Shown: positions 16,617 to 25,619 of the stretch, in pieces | Layout of the letters: every line of letters begins with the position of its first letter | Position numbering within the stretch: position 1 is the stretch's first letter | DNA from: JAHHUH01 sp045123075 | GTDB taxonomy: Bacteria; Bacillota; Negativicutes; Acidaminococcales; Acidaminococcaceae | NCBI GenBank assembly: GCA_045123075.1 | Contig: JBGVIJ010000009.1 | Coordinates: 1 to 64,000 of the forward strand | DNA length: 64,000 nucleotides | Reading direction: 5' to 3' | The notes under the pieces: generated by a model | Databases searched by the model: none | What the model was told of the DNA's origin: nothing | What the model saw: the letters and a program-made list of their open reading frames with translations, nothing else | Position numbers and translations under genes: made by a program

Positions 16617-17663
16617 ATGTCTGAAGTACGTATTGAACATGTATTTAAACGTTTCGGCGCTGTAACTGCTGTTAACGATTTTAACTTAACTGTAAAAGAT
16701 GGCGAATTCGTTTCCATCTTAGGCCCTTCCGGTTGCGGTAAAACTACTACCCTCCGTATGATTGCAGGTTTTGAACGTGCAACTGAAGGCGAAATCTATA
16801 TTGGCGAAAACTGCGTAAGCTCCTCTGAAAAAGGTACTTTCGCTCCCCCTGAAAAACGCGACATTGGTATGGTGTTCCAATCCTATGCAGTATGGCCCCA
16901 TATGACCGTTGCTGAAAACGTTGGCTATCCTTTGAAAATTCAAAAGGTAGACAAAGAAACCCGTGCAAAACGCGTACAAGAAATGCTCGAACTGGTTCAC
17001 CTCGGTGAATACGGCGAACGTTATCCGCACCAACTTTCCGGCGGTCAACAACAACGTGTAGCTTTGGCTCGTGCTTTGGTTGCACAACCGGGCTTGCTCC
17101 TTTTGGACGAACCTCTTTCCAACTTGGACGCAAAACTCCGTGAAAGCATGCGTTTCGAAATTTTGTCCATTCAAAAGAAATTGAACATCACCGTAGTTTA
17201 TGTAACCCATGACCAAGGTGAAGCAATGGCAATGAGTGACCGCGTAGTTGTAATGAGCAAAGGCGTTGTTCAACAAATCGGCCATCCTCATGAAATCTAC
17301 ACCAACCCGGCAAATAAAATGGTTGCTGACTTTATCGGTTTGGTTAACTTTATTCCTGGCGAAGCTAAAGGTGACCGCGTATTCATTAAAGGCACCAACG
17401 TTTCCTTCCCCAATCCTACCGATATCACTGGCGAAGCAACTATCGCAGTTCGTCCGGAAAATATCTCCATCTCCGCAAATGGCGGTCAATTAGAAGGCAC
17501 TATGGTAGCTCGTTTCTACTTGGGTGACGCAGTTGACTATCGTGTACAATGCGGCGAAAACATGATCCGCGTAATCGTTAAAGGTGCAGATGTAACTGCT
17601 TATCCTGACGGAAGCAAAGTTTATCTGGACTTTGATAAGACTATGGTATTTGGTCGCGACTAA
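16617..17663 (+). CDS. FbpC/PotA-type ABC ATP-binding protein
   Basis: 348 residues. Walker A GPSGCGKTT (36-44), signature LSGGQQQRVALARAL, Walker B LLLLDEPLSNLD, switch His in VTHDQGEAMAMSD. The C-terminal ~110 residues form the TOBE-type regulatory domain (IAVRPENISI...). This architecture fits FbpC/AfuC and spermidine/maltose ATPases. It follows the fused permease by 15 bases with an AAGGAG ribosome site and ends at a strong terminator. Confidence 0.9.
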   Translation: MSEVRIEHVFKRFGAVTAVNDFNLTVKDGEFVSILGPSGCGKTTTLRMIAGFERATEGEIYIGENCVSSSEKGTFAPPEKRDIGMVFQSYAVWPHMTVAENVGYPLKIQKVDKETRAKRVQEMLELVHLGEYGERYPHQLSGGQQQRVALARALVAQPGLLLLDEPLSNLDAKLRESMRFEILSIQKKLNITVVYVTHDQGEAMAMSDRVVVMSKGVVQQIGHPHEIYTNPANKMVADFIGLVNFIPGEAKGDRVFIKGTNVSFPNPTDITGEATIAVRPENISISANGGQLEGTMVARFYLGDAVDYRVQCGENMIRVIVKGADVTAYPDGSKVYLDFDKTMVFGRD

Positions 17664-17672
17664 GCTAAAATT

Positions 17673-17705
17673 AAACAGCACTGCATTCGCAGTGCTGTTT
17701 TTTTA
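17673..17705 (+). terminator. terminator after the FbpC-like gene
   Basis: AAACAGCACTGC (17673-17684), ATTC, GCAGTGCTGTTTTTTT. A TATAAT (17709-17714) just after it may be the -10 of the next gene. Confidence 0.92.
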
Positions 17706-17746
17706 TGTTATAATGGAATTATCTTAAAAGAAATGAGCATATATTA

Positions 17747-18772
17747 ATGAAGAAAGTTGTAGTTGCACTTCTCTTACTTGTTATATTTATTGTAAGTGGT
17801 TGTGCTGAAAATACTAAAACTAAAAAAGTAGATGCTAACGGCGCACCTAAGCTTACTCTGAACTTATGCAGTAGTATGAGTGAGGCGGTAACAAAGCTTT
17901 TAGTAGATGATTATGCTAAAAAGCAAGGCGTTGAGGTCAAGGTAAAATATTTACCGGAAGGTTCTTTTGCTGAAAAAATGGACTTTTTGCGTGACAATAA
18001 TTTTGACTGCTGGCTTGGCGGTACTGCAGAAGAATGTTATCTTGCCGACCAACAAAGTTTGCTTAGCCCTTATAAACCCCATGAGTTTTATAAAATGCCT
18101 GCGGAACTTAGAAGTCGTCAAGGTCAATGGATAAGCTTGTACTTAGAATATATTGCCTTCATCAGCAACACCAGTAAGCTTCGTGACAATGGCTTATACG
18201 CTCCTGATACTTGGCAAGAGCTTTTGCAACCGGAGTTTAAAAATGAAATTGCTATGCCTGACTTTGTAGATGGCGGTGCTAGCTATGGTATGATTACTTC
18301 CATTTGGCAATTGCGTGGTAAAGAAGCTGCTTTGGAATATGCAAGTAAGTTAAATCAACAAAACTTAGTATATACTGATACTAGCGAAGAAGCAGTGGAA
18401 ATGGTTCATAATGGTGATAAAATGGTTGCTGTTGTGCCTTTGCGTACAGCAATTCTTTTGGAAACCAAGCATAAGCATTTATTTGCTACCGTCGTGAAGG
18501 ATGCCAATCGTAATTTGCTGAACTGCGTGGCGGTGATGAACAAGGCAGAAAACGTGGATGAAGCACATAGTTTCGTTGACTACCTTATCAGCGATGACAG
18601 TGAAGCCTTGCTCCGCAGTAATGGTTACCATTATATTTGGCACGCTAAAAATTATCCCTATAACGACGGGCGTAAAGAACTTATTGGTAACGTAAAAGTT
18701 CCCGTTGACGATTTAAGCTGGACTGCCGTTGAGAAAAATGAAATTATCAGCCAATGGTTAAAAGCTTGGTAG
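17747..18772 (+). CDS. second AfuA-like ABC substrate-binding lipoprotein
   Basis: 341 residues. Lipobox VSGC (Cys19) and the same fold as the protein at 13735-14763, sharing the Trp-Gln-Glu-Leu...F/WK-x-E/K-I-A-M-P block and the FVDYLISDDSEALL tail region. Similarity is clear but distant, so this is an old paralogue rather than a recent duplicate. It lies after the terminator of the transporter operon, with a possible own -10, and could widen the range of ligands for the same permease. Ligand unknown. Confidence 0.78.
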   Translation: MKKVVVALLLLVIFIVSGCAENTKTKKVDANGAPKLTLNLCSSMSEAVTKLLVDDYAKKQGVEVKVKYLPEGSFAEKMDFLRDNNFDCWLGGTAEECYLADQQSLLSPYKPHEFYKMPAELRSRQGQWISLYLEYIAFISNTSKLRDNGLYAPDTWQELLQPEFKNEIAMPDFVDGGASYGMITSIWQLRGKEAALEYASKLNQQNLVYTDTSEEAVEMVHNGDKMVAVVPLRTAILLETKHKHLFATVVKDANRNLLNCVAVMNKAENVDEAHSFVDYLISDDSEALLRSNGYHYIWHAKNYPYNDGRKELIGNVKVPVDDLSWTAVEKNEIISQWLKAW

Positions 18773-18785
18773 AACTATGTTATCT

Positions 18786-18820
18786 AAACACTCATCAGTT
18801 TTCTGGTGAGTGTTTTCTTT
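18786..18820 (+). terminator. terminator after the second AfuA-like gene
   Basis: AAACACTCATCAG, TTTT, CTGGTGAGTGTTTTC with further T residues (18786-18820). Confidence 0.85.
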
Positions 18821-18871
18821 TGTGTCAAAGTTTACAACTTAAACAATAGAACAAAAGAAAAACAAAGTAAG

Positions 18872-18901
18872 TTTGACAATAATGTGTGAACATTAGTATA
18901 A
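18872..18901 (+). promoter_or_regulatory. leuA promoter
   Basis: TTGACA (18872-18877), an 18-base spacer and TATAAT (18896-18901); both hexamers are perfect. Confidence 0.85.
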
Positions 18902-18941
18902 TAATTTTATAACTGTGCATAAAGATTTACAGGTAATTGTA

Positions 18942-18970
18942 CCGTCCTAATCTGTGTAGGGCGGTTTTCT
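18942..18970 (+). promoter_or_regulatory. terminator-like hairpin in the leuA leader (possible attenuator)
   Basis: CCGTCCTA (18942-18949) pairs with TAGGGCGG (18957-18964, one G-U), then TTTTCT. It lies between promoter and start codon. A short GTG frame (18915-18950) with Leu, Val, Ile and Val codons ends inside the left arm. Confidence 0.5.
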
Positions 18971-18996
18971 ATAACCTACAAAATGGAGGAAAGTTT

Positions 18997-20685
18997 ATGC
19001 AACACATGCAACAAGCAAAACAATATGTGCCTTTTGAACGAGTTAATCTGCCTGACCGTCAATGGCCTGACAAAATTATTACTAAAGCTCCCATCTGGTG
19101 CAGCGTTGACTTGCGTGACGGTAACCAAGCACTCGTAACTCCGATGGGTATTGAAGAAAAATTGACCTTCTTCCATACTTTGGTTGATGTTGGTTTTAAA
19201 GAAATCGAAGTTGGTTTCCCTTCCGCTTCTGAAACTGAATACGAAATTTTGCGTACTTTGATTGAAGGCAACCACATTCCTGATGATGTTACCATTCAAG
19301 TTTTGGTACAAGCCCGCGAAGAACTTATTCGTAAAACTTTCGAAGCAGTCCGCGGAGCTAAAAACGTTATTATCCATTTCTACAACTCCACTTCAACCTT
19401 GCAACGTAAAGTTGTATTTGGTAAAGATATGGACGGTATCGTAGATATCGCAGTACAAGGCGCACGTCTTATCCGTGAATTGACCGAGGAAGAAGTTGCT
19501 CGTAGTGGTATGAACATTCGCTATGAATATTCTCCTGAAAGCTTCACCGGTACTGAAATTGATTTCTCCATCAGAATTTGCGAAGCTGTTATGGAAGAAA
19601 TGGGTTCTACTAAAGAAAATCCCATCATCCTCAACTTGCCCTCTACCGTAGAAATGTGCACTGCTAACACCTATGCAGACCAAATAGAATATTTTTGCCG
19701 TAATATGAAGAATCGTGAAGCCGCAATTATCAGTATCCATCCTCACAATGACCGTGGTACTGGCGTTGCTTCCGCAGAACTTGCAGTAATGGCAGGTGCT
19801 GACCGTATCGAAGGTACTCTCTTTGGTAACGGCGAACGTACCGGTAACCTGGATATCGTTACTGTTGCTCTGAACATGTTTACCCAAGGTGTCGACCCTG
19901 AACTGGACTTCTCCAACATTCTTGAAATTAAAAAGATTTACGAAGCATGTACTCGTATGCATGTTCCTGAACGTCAACCTTACGCTGGTGCTTTGGCATT
20001 TACCGCATTTAGTGGTTCTCACCAAGACGCAATCCGTAAAGGCTACGAATATATGGAAAAAACCGGTACTCCGTACTGGGAAGTTCCGTATCTGCCCATC
20101 AACCCTGCTGACTTGCATCGTGAATATGAACCTGTTATCCGCATTAACAGCCAATCCGGTAAAGGTGGTGCGGCATTCGTATTGCAACACGCAGTTGGTT
20201 ACAACTTACCCAAAGAAATGCATCCTGAATTTGGCAATATCGTAAAAGCTGCGGCAGATGATTTCGGTGACGAACTTAGCCAAGAACAAATTGTTGACCT
20301 GTTCCACAGAGAATATATTGATTTCGTTGGCAAATATGGTTTGTGCCGTCATCGCTTTGCAGAACTTCACGAACCTGATGGCAGCGTTCATAGTCGTTTC
20401 GAAGGCGCTATTACCCTGGGCGAAAAAGAATGTCACATTGCTGGCATTGGTAACGGCCCGATTGACTCCTTCTTCCAAGCTTTATCACATGCAGGTGTTG
20501 AAGGCTACGAATTCGTTAACTACCACGAACACGCAGTATCCCGTGGCTCTAACGCACAAGGTATCTGCTACATTGAACTTAAGAAACCCAATGGGGAACA
20601 TATCTTTGGTGCGGGTATGCATCCTAACGTAAACGTGGCGGCGTTGCTGGGCATCATTTGTGCAATCAACCGCGCAGAAAAGTAA
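18997..20685 (+). CDS. leuA: 2-isopropylmalate synthase, long (LeuA type 2) form
   Basis: 562 residues. It condenses acetyl-CoA with 2-ketoisovalerate, the first step of leucine synthesis. The catalytic barrel shows WCSVDLRDGNQAL (metal-binding Asp), ISIHPHNDRGTGV (two His metal ligands) and GTLFGNGERTGN. The C-terminal ~120 residues are the LeuA dimer/leucine-feedback domain. The N-terminus and overall length match the class found in Corynebacterium and some Firmicutes, not the ~510-residue E. coli type. The ATG at 18997 follows GGAGG. No other leu genes are adjacent. The leader hairpin suggests attenuation. Confidence 0.92.
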   Translation: MQHMQQAKQYVPFERVNLPDRQWPDKIITKAPIWCSVDLRDGNQALVTPMGIEEKLTFFHTLVDVGFKEIEVGFPSASETEYEILRTLIEGNHIPDDVTIQVLVQAREELIRKTFEAVRGAKNVIIHFYNSTSTLQRKVVFGKDMDGIVDIAVQGARLIRELTEEEVARSGMNIRYEYSPESFTGTEIDFSIRICEAVMEEMGSTKENPIILNLPSTVEMCTANTYADQIEYFCRNMKNREAAIISIHPHNDRGTGVASAELAVMAGADRIEGTLFGNGERTGNLDIVTVALNMFTQGVDPELDFSNILEIKKIYEACTRMHVPERQPYAGALAFTAFSGSHQDAIRKGYEYMEKTGTPYWEVPYLPINPADLHREYEPVIRINSQSGKGGAAFVLQHAVGYNLPKEMHPEFGNIVKAAADDFGDELSQEQIVDLFHREYIDFVGKYGLCRHRFAELHEPDGSVHSRFEGAITLGEKECHIAGIGNGPIDSFFQALSHAGVEGYEFVNYHEHAVSRGSNAQGICYIELKKPNGEHIFGAGMHPNVNVAALLGIICAINRAEK

Positions 20686-20699
20686 AACTTTCCATAAGC

Positions 20700-20805
20700 A
20701 CTGTCTAACTTTGTTGTCGTAAAATTACTTGCTCGACGTACTACCAGTACGCCATCGCGGCACAAGCTTCATTGTTCCTCGCCTTCCGGTACTTCTAACG
20801 CATTT
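20700..20805 (-). repeat. structured dispersed repeat, copy 2
   Basis: Read on the minus strand it aligns with 11842-11935: GCGTTAGAAGTACCGGAAGG, then GCGATGGCGTACTGGTAGTACGTCGAGC. CTTG/CAAG and GTACT/AGTAC pairs replace the CTTAC/GTAAG and GTAC/GTAC pairs of copy 1, so structure is kept while sequence differs. Confidence 0.65.
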
Positions 20806-20823
20806 CTAAGATTTATTTAAACT

Positions 20824-20860
20824 AAAAGAGCTACTTATCTTATGATAAGTAGCTCTAATT
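20824..20860. terminator. bidirectional terminator beside the AsmA-like gene
   Basis: AGAGCTACTTATC (20827-20839) pairs with GATAAGTAGCTCT (20844-20856), with A/T tracts on both sides. Confidence 0.88.
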
Positions 20861-20862
20861 TT

Positions 20863-22653
20863 TTACTTAAGTTTGTTTTTTAATCTGTTGAAAAATCCGT
20901 CAACAACTTCGCCTGCACTTTGCATGCTTTCCTTGAACATATCTTTCAGGCTCTCAATTTCTAAACCCCAATCGATGCGGATAGCATTCTTTTCGAATTT
21001 ACAGTGAATGGGAATGTTCTTTCCAAAGATGTGCCAATAGTTTTCTTCTAAATGCACACCTTCTTCTTCGCTTGTAGCGATACGTCCACTAATGCTGCTC
21101 AAAGGGAAGTTGCGGTACTTAATATTTTCAATACGATAGAAACCACTAACTACGCAACCTTTTTGTTGAGCATTACCAGTAATAGTAGTGTAGAAAAGGG
21201 TTTCACCTCTGATAGGTTGGTCAGTTAAAAGAGCGATATCCAGTTGGTTGCCGTTGAGATGCACTGTGTAATCGCCGTTGTTAAGATTTACTATGCAGTC
21301 ATCTAAGGCAACTTCCTTATCATTAATCATGCAGCTTGCGTGTTTAATATCAACAATGCCTTCGTCAAGTTCAACCTTACCAACAAAGTTTTGTGCTACA
21401 ACGGATGCTTTGTTAGGAATGTCAATACGCAAGGTGCCGTCGATATTCGTATCGATGACAGTTTTACCATCGATTCTTTGGGCATCGCCGTGAATGTGGA
21501 AACCGTCAAAGATGTTGATGTCCAGATTGTTTTTCAAGAAGATTTTATCACTGCGTAGTTTAAGCCTGTATTTGTAGGACGGGTCATCAGCTTGTGGTGT
21601 AGTGATAGTTCCGTCAACACGCAAGGTGTGATTGTATAGTTTCAGCTCCAGCTTCTTAATATTGAAGGTTTCTAAATCGGTACTGCTAAAACGTCCGTCG
21701 ATTTCTTCAATGAGCACGCCATGGCTGGCAAGCATGATATCATTAAAGTTCCAGTTCAAAGAAAGGATGGACCAAGCGTTATTCTTACGTTCCACCAACA
21801 TTTTAAAATCTGTAACTTCGCCGTCAAGTAAATTGATACGTTCTATTTTAAAAATAGGGGAGAGAATATTCCACAAACGCTTCAAAGAAATTTTAGAAGC
21901 TCGCAACATATAACGGTTTGTTGTATTTTGATTTTGAATGCTGATGTTTTCGTCTTCCAGTTGGCAAGTAAGGAAGTAGTCAATAACCGGGTCATTACGC
22001 CACACGCCGTTAATGTTTTCCAAACGCAGGCGTTGTCCGTTGATTTTTAAATCGATTATGCCACGTTCAAGGTATAGTTTCAAATTGGGAAGTTCATCCA
22101 CCGGTGGCAAGGGAACTTTAGATTTGGAAGGTTCTGCTTCTTGGGGCGCAGGAGCTTGTTCGCTGGCAAGACGTTCCACATATTGGGTAAGCAGTTGCTT
22201 GTTTTCAAGAGTGTACTCAAAATTAAACAAGGGCTGCTTTAATATAACTTCTTGCACAATGCCTAAGAATTTATCCAAAGGTTCCTTGCGGATAAGGGAA
22301 AGTAGTACCTGGTAAATATTGGCACGTACTTCTACCTCGTGGACGATTAAGCGTTCTGCATCATTAGCATCTTTCCAACGCAGGTTGTAGAGGATAATCT
22401 TATCCGTTTTAATGGATGGGTTATCGTCAATGGTTAAGGTGCCCGGTAAAAAGTTTTGTTTTGCCAAAAGCTTGTTAACAATTTCCTGGGAAATGTTCCA
22501 GCCCAGGGATTTGCAGGCAAAAGCGATGATAGCAGAAAAAGACAGCCACATCAATTTAATACTAATATCGATAATCGCGATACCGCCAAAAATTACCAAG
22601 AAGGTACTGAGCACGGCAATTAATATAATTACAGCAATGACTTTTTTTAGCAT
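20863..22653 (-). CDS. AsmA/TamB-like envelope protein
   Basis: 596 residues. One N-terminal membrane anchor (VIAVIILIAVLSTFLVIFGGIAIIDI) is followed by a long periplasmic part rich in beta strands with repeated patterns (DGRFSSTDLETFNIKKLELKLYNHTLRVDGTI, DGKTVIDTNIDGTLRIDIPNKASVVAQN). That pattern is typical of AsmA-clan proteins, which span the periplasm and help lipid transport or outer-membrane assembly. Its presence supports a two-membrane cell. A proline/glutamate linker lies near residues 170-190. The start at 22653 has GAGG 7 bases upstream. Family assignment is by pattern, without a single diagnostic motif. Confidence 0.62.
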   Translation of the reverse strand: MLKKVIAVIILIAVLSTFLVIFGGIAIIDISIKLMWLSFSAIIAFACKSLGWNISQEIVNKLLAKQNFLPGTLTIDDNPSIKTDKIILYNLRWKDANDAERLIVHEVEVRANIYQVLLSLIRKEPLDKFLGIVQEVILKQPLFNFEYTLENKQLLTQYVERLASEQAPAPQEAEPSKSKVPLPPVDELPNLKLYLERGIIDLKINGQRLRLENINGVWRNDPVIDYFLTCQLEDENISIQNQNTTNRYMLRASKISLKRLWNILSPIFKIERINLLDGEVTDFKMLVERKNNAWSILSLNWNFNDIMLASHGVLIEEIDGRFSSTDLETFNIKKLELKLYNHTLRVDGTITTPQADDPSYKYRLKLRSDKIFLKNNLDINIFDGFHIHGDAQRIDGKTVIDTNIDGTLRIDIPNKASVVAQNFVGKVELDEGIVDIKHASCMINDKEVALDDCIVNLNNGDYTVHLNGNQLDIALLTDQPIRGETLFYTTITGNAQQKGCVVSGFYRIENIKYRNFPLSSISGRIATSEEEGVHLEENYWHIFGKNIPIHCKFEKNAIRIDWGLEIESLKDMFKESMQSAGEVVDGFFNRLKNKLK

Positions 22654-22702
22654 AAGCATACCTCACTTAAGAGTTCTTGCTTTCATTATATCACAGTACC
22701 AA

Positions 22703-22718
22703 TGTTTCACGTGAAACA
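22703..22718. other. parS site 2
   Basis: TGTTTCACGTGAAACA within a 20-bp palindrome (AATG...CATT), in the 66-base gap between the P-type ATPase and AsmA-like genes. Confidence 0.92.
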
Positions 22719-22719
22719 T

Positions 22720-25338
22720 TTACTTCATTAAAAGCTTGCGCAGTAAATCTACGAAGATGATGCTCAGGGAAAGAATGATTACCACTGCCCATTCTTCCAA
22801 ATTTAAAGGAGCAGTTCTTAAAATGCGACCACCTACAAAAGTAAGAGCAATTTGGATAAGGATGATGAGGCTCATAATTTCCAAGAAGCCTTTGTTGAGG
22901 TTAAGGTTCTTGAATAAATTAAGATCACTTACTCTTACGTTAAACCCGTTGGCAACAGCTAAGAAGATGTAGGTACAGAAGAAACCTGTGTAAAGATAAA
23001 TGTTGTTGGGCGCAGTACGGAAGTGTTCTGCGATAAAGCTACTTTTGTAGAAGAAAATTGCAATCATCGTCATATAAGTACCGCCAAGCACGATTGTAGA
23101 CAGCATTCTTTTGCTGACAATGGGAGCATTTCTATCCTTAGGAGCTTCTGCCAAATATTTTTCCAAGGCAGGTTCACCACCAAAGGCGATAGCTGCCAAG
23201 GTATCCATAACAAGGTTGATCCACAAAATCTGGGTAATTGTCAAAGGACTATCTACACCTACAAAGGGAGCAATAAGGTTAATCGCTACTGCTGAAAAGT
23301 TAATGGTAAGTTGGAACACGATAAACTTACAGATGGAATTATAGATGGTACGTCCGTAGAGAATTGCCTTTTTAATACTGAGGAAATTGTCGTCCAAAAT
23401 AACAATGTCGCCAGCTTCTTTTGCAACTTCCGTACCGCTACCCATAGCGAAGCCAACATCTGCTTTTTTCAGAGCGGGGGAATCGTTGACACCGTCACCG
23501 GTCATACCTACTACGAGGTTCATTTCTTGGGATAAGCGTACCAGACGAGATTTATCCATTGGCAAAGCACGAGCCACAACCCGCAATCTAGGGAGCAATA
23601 ATTTAACCTCATCATCACTTAAAGCGGCAAGTTCCGCACTTGTCCAGACAATTTCTTCCGGATGTTGTAGTAAGCCTGCGTCTTTAGCAATAGCTACAGC
23701 AGTTTCCTTGCGGTCGCCGGTAATCATAACTACTTGCACACCTGCATCGTGTACGGCAGCAATTGCTTCAACTGCTTCAGTGCGAACTTCATCACGAATA
23801 CCTAAAATACCTATCAAGGTTAAATTTTGAGGAGGCAAATCATTTTCAAAAAGGGTATCTTCGTAGGAACACAATGCCAACATACGGATAGCGTTTCCTG
23901 CCAACTCCAACATTCTGTCATCAAGACTTTGCTTCATAGCTTCTGTTAAAGGTTGGCGGTTACCATCTTTATCCCAGTAATAATTTGACTGTTGTACAAG
24001 TTTTTCGGGAGCACCTTTTACTAAGCAATATTCCTGCGAACCGTTTTGCACCTTCGCCCAAGAATATTTATTGGCACTGTTAAAAGGAACAAAGTGGATG
24101 CGTTGGTAATCTTGCTTTAGGCGATAATCACCAATGAATTTGCTTAAGGCAGTTTCCGTCATATTACCGCCAATAATCTTGCCATCAGTAACGGTGGCAG
24201 AGGTATTAAGGATTACGTTTTGGTAGGTAAGCTCCTTCAACTTTTGGGGGAGCGCGTCAAATTCTTGATATTCTTCCTTGTCGCCACTGATAAAACGTAC
24301 AACCTCCAGTTTACCTTTAGTGATGGTACCGGTTTTATCTGTAAAAAGAATGTTCAAGCTGCCTGCCGTTTCGATACCTACAAGTTTGCGGACGAGTACG
24401 TTATCGTTAAGCATTTTCCGCATATTTAATGAAGAAACAATGGCAATCATCAGTGGTAAGCCTTCAGGGACTGCCATAACGATAATGATAATGCCTAAAA
24501 TAATAGCTTGGGTTAAATCTGCGAAAAAGAGAGGAAGGTTGTCGAAATAAGCAGTAAAGCTTTTTGCTTGGAGAATTTTTTGTAGCATAACTGCAATGGC
24601 GATAAACGCACCACCTGCGTAACCAAACTTACTGATGCTTTTTGCCAAGCCTTTCAGTTTAAGCTTCAACGGGCTATCTCGTTCGTCGTCCTTTAGTTCT
24701 TGGGTAAGCTTGCCATAAACAGAAGCATCACCAATTTTTACAGCTTCCATTACACCAGTACCTTCTACAACGACGCTACCGCGGAACAATCTGTAATGGT
24801 CTAGAAAATCTATATTATTATCGTCCCAAGTAAAGGTGGCAGGAGCAATTTTCTTGTGAGCTTCTTCACTTTCGCCGTTGAGGGCAGCTTGGTCGAGCTT
24901 TACATCACCAGCCAATAAAATACCATCAACAGGAATTTTATCTCCTGCTTCTAAAATAACAGCGTCACCAACAACGATATCGTCAATGTGAATTTCTACA
25001 GGCTCACCGTTACGCCACACTTTACAACGAATACGGCTTGCTTCCTCTTGTAACTTTTGAAAGGCGTTTTCATTGCTGTATTCAGAATAGGTGGATACCA
25101 AGGTTGCCAAAAGAATAGCTATAAAAATACCACAGGCTTCTATCCAATCACCATGTCCCATAAAAACAAAGACTACGTTTACAACGAGAGCGAAGATTAA
25201 AATTCTGATGATGGGGTCTTTAAAATTATCAAGCAATTTATCTAGAAAAGAATCTCTTGGCGGCGAGGAAAGCGCGTTGTTGCCATGACGTGCCAAAGAT
25301 TCTTGCACTTCTTGTTCATTTAAACCGTACTTTTTCAT
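22720..25338 (-). CDS. P-type Ca2+-transporting ATPase (P2 type)
   Basis: 872 residues. Phosphorylation motif DKTGTITKG, TM4 ion-binding motif VPEGLP, actuator loop LNGESEEAHK (TGES-like, with Asn for Thr), hinge MTGDGVNDSPALK, and NQ-type C-terminal TM segments (NLVMDTLAAIAFGGEPA) place it among the Ca2+ pumps of the P2A/P2B group. It should export calcium or a similar cation from the cytoplasm. The ATG at 25338 follows GGAGG by 8 bases. The mRNA leader begins with a stable hairpin. The gene ends one base from a parS site, with no separate terminator. Confidence 0.88.
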   Translation of the reverse strand: MKKYGLNEQEVQESLARHGNNALSSPPRDSFLDKLLDNFKDPIIRILIFALVVNVVFVFMGHGDWIEACGIFIAILLATLVSTYSEYSNENAFQKLQEEASRIRCKVWRNGEPVEIHIDDIVVGDAVILEAGDKIPVDGILLAGDVKLDQAALNGESEEAHKKIAPATFTWDDNNIDFLDHYRLFRGSVVVEGTGVMEAVKIGDASVYGKLTQELKDDERDSPLKLKLKGLAKSISKFGYAGGAFIAIAVMLQKILQAKSFTAYFDNLPLFFADLTQAIILGIIIIVMAVPEGLPLMIAIVSSLNMRKMLNDNVLVRKLVGIETAGSLNILFTDKTGTITKGKLEVVRFISGDKEEYQEFDALPQKLKELTYQNVILNTSATVTDGKIIGGNMTETALSKFIGDYRLKQDYQRIHFVPFNSANKYSWAKVQNGSQEYCLVKGAPEKLVQQSNYYWDKDGNRQPLTEAMKQSLDDRMLELAGNAIRMLALCSYEDTLFENDLPPQNLTLIGILGIRDEVRTEAVEAIAAVHDAGVQVVMITGDRKETAVAIAKDAGLLQHPEEIVWTSAELAALSDDEVKLLLPRLRVVARALPMDKSRLVRLSQEMNLVVGMTGDGVNDSPALKKADVGFAMGSGTEVAKEAGDIVILDDNFLSIKKAILYGRTIYNSICKFIVFQLTINFSAVAINLIAPFVGVDSPLTITQILWINLVMDTLAAIAFGGEPALEKYLAEAPKDRNAPIVSKRMLSTIVLGGTYMTMIAIFFYKSSFIAEHFRTAPNNIYLYTGFFCTYIFLAVANGFNVRVSDLNLFKNLNLNKGFLEIMSLIILIQIALTFVGGRILRTAPLNLEEWAVVIILSLSIIFVDLLRKLLMK

Positions 25339-25398
25339 ATACCATTCCTCCAAAATTTAAAAACTTATTAAATAGTTACTTTATCCAAAAAATACAAG

Positions 25399-25427
25399 AA
25401 GCTGCATAGCGATTTGCTACACAGCTT
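25399..25427 (-). promoter_or_regulatory. 5'-leader hairpin of the P-type ATPase mRNA
   Basis: AAGCTGCATAGC (25399-25410) pairs with GCTACACAGCTT (25416-25427). On the minus strand it is followed by CTTGTATTTTTTGG. A TATAAT -10 (25441-25436 on the minus strand) precedes it. It could be an attenuator or a 5' stabiliser. Confidence 0.5.
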
Positions 25428-25504
25428 TCGAAAATATTATATACCAGCTTGAAAAATATTTCTGCATGCTTTTGCAGAGTTTACTAATTGTTAACAAATA
25501 AAAA

Positions 25505-25535
25505 AGTCCTAAAGGTTAAAGATAACTTTAGGACT
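25505..25535 (-). terminator. terminator of the tRNA-Gly gene
   Basis: AGTCCTAAAG (25505-25514) and CTTTAGGACT (25526-25535); TTTTTT follows on the minus strand. Confidence 0.85.
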
Positions 25536-25545
25536 GTACGTACTT

Positions 25546-25619
25546 TGGAGCGGATGACGGGGATCGAACCCGCGTCACTGGTTTGGGAAACCAGTGCTCT
25601 ACCATTGAGCTACACCCGC
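25546..25619 (-). tRNA. tRNA-Gly (CCC)
   Basis: 74 bases on the minus strand, starting GCGGGTG and ending CATCCGC-T-CCA. The D arm begins TAGCTCAATGGTAGAGC, the anticodon arm is CTGGT-TTCCCAA-ACCAG with anticodon CCC, and the T arm has GGTTCGATCCC. U73 and the encoded CCA fit a bacterial glycine tRNA. The 1-72 to 7-66 acceptor stem pairs fully, with one G-U. Confidence 0.95.

Noticed and set aside
18901..18970. T-box riboswitch before leuA
   Set aside because: The leader is only about 90 nt and lacks a specifier stem and T-box sequence; only a terminator-like hairpin is present.
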